Part shown: one piece after another, positions 62,345-64,000 of the stretch | Numbering within the stretch: the stretch's first letter is position 1 | Layout: each line of letters opens with the position of its first letter | From: Polynucleobacter sp. MG-Unter2-18 | GTDB taxonomy: Bacteria > Pseudomonadota > Gammaproteobacteria > Burkholderiales > Burkholderiaceae | Direction of reading: 5' to 3' | Assembly: GCF_018687675.1 (NCBI RefSeq) | Contig: NZ_CP061302.1 | Location: 1,810,192-1,874,191 of the forward strand | DNA: 64,000 nt | Program-made: the position numbers and the translations under genes | The notes under the pieces: generated by a model | Database searches by the model: none | Told to the model about the DNA's origin: nothing | Seen by the model: only the letters and a program-made list of their open reading frames with translations

Positions 62345-63808
62345 TTAAGACTCGTAAGCAGACTCACCGTGAGAGCTGATATCCAAACCTTCGCGCTCTT
62401 CATCTTCTTTAACGCGCAGGCCAACCACGATATCAACCAATTTGAAGGCGATATAAGAAACTATGCCAGACCAAATTAAGGTCACGATTACGCCCTGACT
62501 CTGAATCCACAACTGGCTAGCGATGGAGTAATCAGGGGCTGCAGCATTCGCTACATAATCCCAAATACCTGTTCCACCTAAAGCTGGGTCTGCGAACACA
62601 CCGGTTAACAAAGCGCCCAAGATACCGCCAACGCCGTGCACACCAAATACGTCCAAGCTGTCATCTGAACCCAACATCTTCTTGAGACCAGAGACACCCC
62701 ACAAGCAAACTACACCGGCAAGAACGCCGATAACGAGTGCACCCATCGGGCCAACAAAACCAGCAGCTGGAGTAATTGCAACTAAACCGGCTACGCAACC
62801 AGATGCAGCGCCCAACATAGAAGGCTTACCTTTGGTAATCCACTCAGCAAATGACCAACCCAATACTGCGGCAGCTGTTGCCAACAATGTGTTTACGAAT
62901 GCTAAGACTGCACTACCGTTTGCTTCGAGAGCAGAACCCGCATTGAAACCAAACCAACCGAACCACAGGAGTGAGGCACCAATCATTACAAACACTAGGT
63001 TGTGTGGCTTCATTGCTTCTTTGCCATAACCCAAACGTTTGCCGACTACGAATGAACCTACCAAACCTGCAATCGCAGCGTTGATGTGAACAACGGTACC
63101 GCCAGCAAAGTCAAGAACACCTTTCTGCCACAACCAACCAGCACGAGCTGTGATTGCCTCAAGTGATGCTGCATCTTTGATGTCATCAGGACCAGGCCAG
63201 AACCAAACCATGTGAGCGATTGGCAAGTAGCTGAAAGTGAACCAAAGAATTACAAACAACACGATTGCAGAAAACTTAGCACGCTCAGCAAATGCGCCTA
63301 CGATCAAGCAGCAGGTAATGGTAGCGAATGCAGCTTGGAAAGCCATAAATACAAACTCAGGAATAACAACACCCTTACTAAAGGTAGCTGCAACTGAGTC
63401 TGGAGTCATGCCTTGCAAGAACAAGCGATCTAACCCGCCAATGAATGCACCGCCTTCACTAAATGCAAAGCTATATCCATAAAGAGACCATAAAACAGTC
63501 ACCAATGAAAAGATAAACATACACTGTACAAGTACAGAAAGAATGTTTTTGCTACGTGTTAAACCACCGTAGAACAAAGCCAAACCAGGCAATGTCATCA
63601 AGATTACCAATGCAGTACACACTAGTAACCAAGCTGTATCAGCCTTATTAGGAATCAAGGCAGGAGCGGCTGCAACTGCCGCCGCTGCTGCTGCAGCTAC
63701 TGGCTTTGCTTCATCAGCAAAAGCTGGTGAAGCTACCATCACGCTAGTTGCGCCAATAGCCAAGGCCATTGCGCTTCCAGCTAGGAGTCGTTTCATCCAA
63801 GTTAACAT
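62345..63808 (-). CDS. amtB: Ammonium transporter AmtB
   Basis: AmtB brings ammonium or ammonia across the inner membrane. The ATG at 63808 (preceded by AGAGAGG) gives 487 residues. A signal peptide is at about 1-31. An Ala-rich linker is at about 34-50. Eleven to twelve membrane helices follow, with FGGVVHINAAIAGLVGSFVVGKR-like (GGTVVHINAAIAGLVG) and the pore His in HGVGGILGALLTG. The signature DFAGGTVVH is near residue 235. The P-II gene lies 13 bases upstream, the usual regulatory pair. Confidence 0.96.
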   Translation of the reverse strand: MLTWMKRLLAGSAMALAIGATSVMVASPAFADEAKPVAAAAAAAVAAAPALIPNKADTAWLLVCTALVILMTLPGLALFYGGLTRSKNILSVLVQCMFIFSLVTVLWSLYGYSFAFSEGGAFIGGLDRLFLQGMTPDSVAATFSKGVVIPEFVFMAFQAAFATITCCLIVGAFAERAKFSAIVLFVILWFTFSYLPIAHMVWFWPGPDDIKDAASLEAITARAGWLWQKGVLDFAGGTVVHINAAIAGLVGSFVVGKRLGYGKEAMKPHNLVFVMIGASLLWFGWFGFNAGSALEANGSAVLAFVNTLLATAAAVLGWSFAEWITKGKPSMLGAASGCVAGLVAITPAAGFVGPMGALVIGVLAGVVCLWGVSGLKKMLGSDDSLDVFGVHGVGGILGALLTGVFADPALGGTGIWDYVANAAAPDYSIASQLWIQSQGVIVTLIWSGIVSYIAFKLVDIVVGLRVKEDEEREGLDISSHGESAYES

Positions 63809-63821
63809 TTTGAACCTCTCT

Positions 63822-64000
<179 letters not shown>

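Noticed and set aside
63660..63720. Repeated GCA/GCT/GCC triplets in amtB, considered as a DNA repeat
   Set aside because: They encode the Ala-rich linker after the AmtB signal peptide. The codons vary, so it is not a simple DNA repeat expansion.

Overview
The window looks like core chromosome of a free-living, small-genome freshwater betaproteobacterium of the Polynucleobacter type (Burkholderiaceae). The reasons are protein resemblance, moderate GC, very tight gene packing, and Burkholderiales-type gene orders: ubiE-Tim44-ubiJ-ubiB-DUF502-aspS, the ctaC-D-G-E/SURF1/ctaA/ctaB/SCO block, ptsN-hprK-rapZ, and gshA-gshB-EIIA-HPr-EI. I see no phage, insertion sequence, CRISPR array, rRNA gene or other mobile DNA. 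One tRNA (Gln, TTG) is present. No gene-free stretch exceeds 300 bases.

Layout: 1-11375 runs leftward. It holds the N-terminus of an ABC exporter, nudB, aspS, a DUF502 membrane protein, ubiB, ubiJ, a Tim44-domain protein, ubiE, a DUF971 protein and a giant FAD/Fe-S oxidoreductase. 11511-14794 runs rightward (ilvA, a 5'-nucleotidase, queF). 14866-21519 holds ssb and an MFS transporter (-), uvrA (+) and a CPA2 antiporter (-). 21531-27984 is a rightward envelope and regulation block: kdsD-kdsC-lptC-lptA-lptB, then hpf-ptsN-hprK-rapZ. mutY and mutM (-) face a TPR-LolB fusion, ispE, tRNA-Gln, prs, rplY and pth (+). A leftward set follows (two M16 peptidases, rsmD, coaD, ferredoxin), then ftsY and rpoH (+). 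41068-50046 is the aa3-type cytochrome oxidase assembly region. 50228-57507 holds a methyltransferase-like gene, comF, trmL, gpsA, secB, grxC, a rhodanese, gpmA, ctpA and a ThiF-family gene. 57512-64000 is ptsI-HPr-EIIA-gshB-gshA and amtB-glnK, all leftward.

How the genes work together: three themes dominate. (1) Aerobic respiration: ubiquinone synthesis (ubiE, ubiB, ubiJ) and a complete cytochrome oxidase with copper, heme A and SURF1 assembly factors. (2) Envelope building: Kdo synthesis, LPS transport and LolB. (3) Signalling through an apparently permease-less phosphotransferase chain (EI, HPr with His15 and Ser46, EIIA-Ntr, EIIA-Man type, HPr kinase, RapZ), with AmtB/P-II at the right end.

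The most notable observations are these. A perfect CIRCE operator lies over the rpoH promoter. At least seven genes, mostly in divergent pairs, have a near-consensus -10 hexamer exactly 6 nt before the ATG, which suggests leaderless mRNAs. rsmD has no ATG/GTG/TTG in frame before its conserved N-terminus (ATA is the best candidate start). LolB is fused to a TPR protein that contains no cysteine at all. MutY has an altered Fe-S cysteine spacing. A 43-codon oxidase assembly gene overlaps ctaD. The space between lptB and hpf, where relatives carry rpoN, is empty. I did not find a clearly novel multi-gene system.
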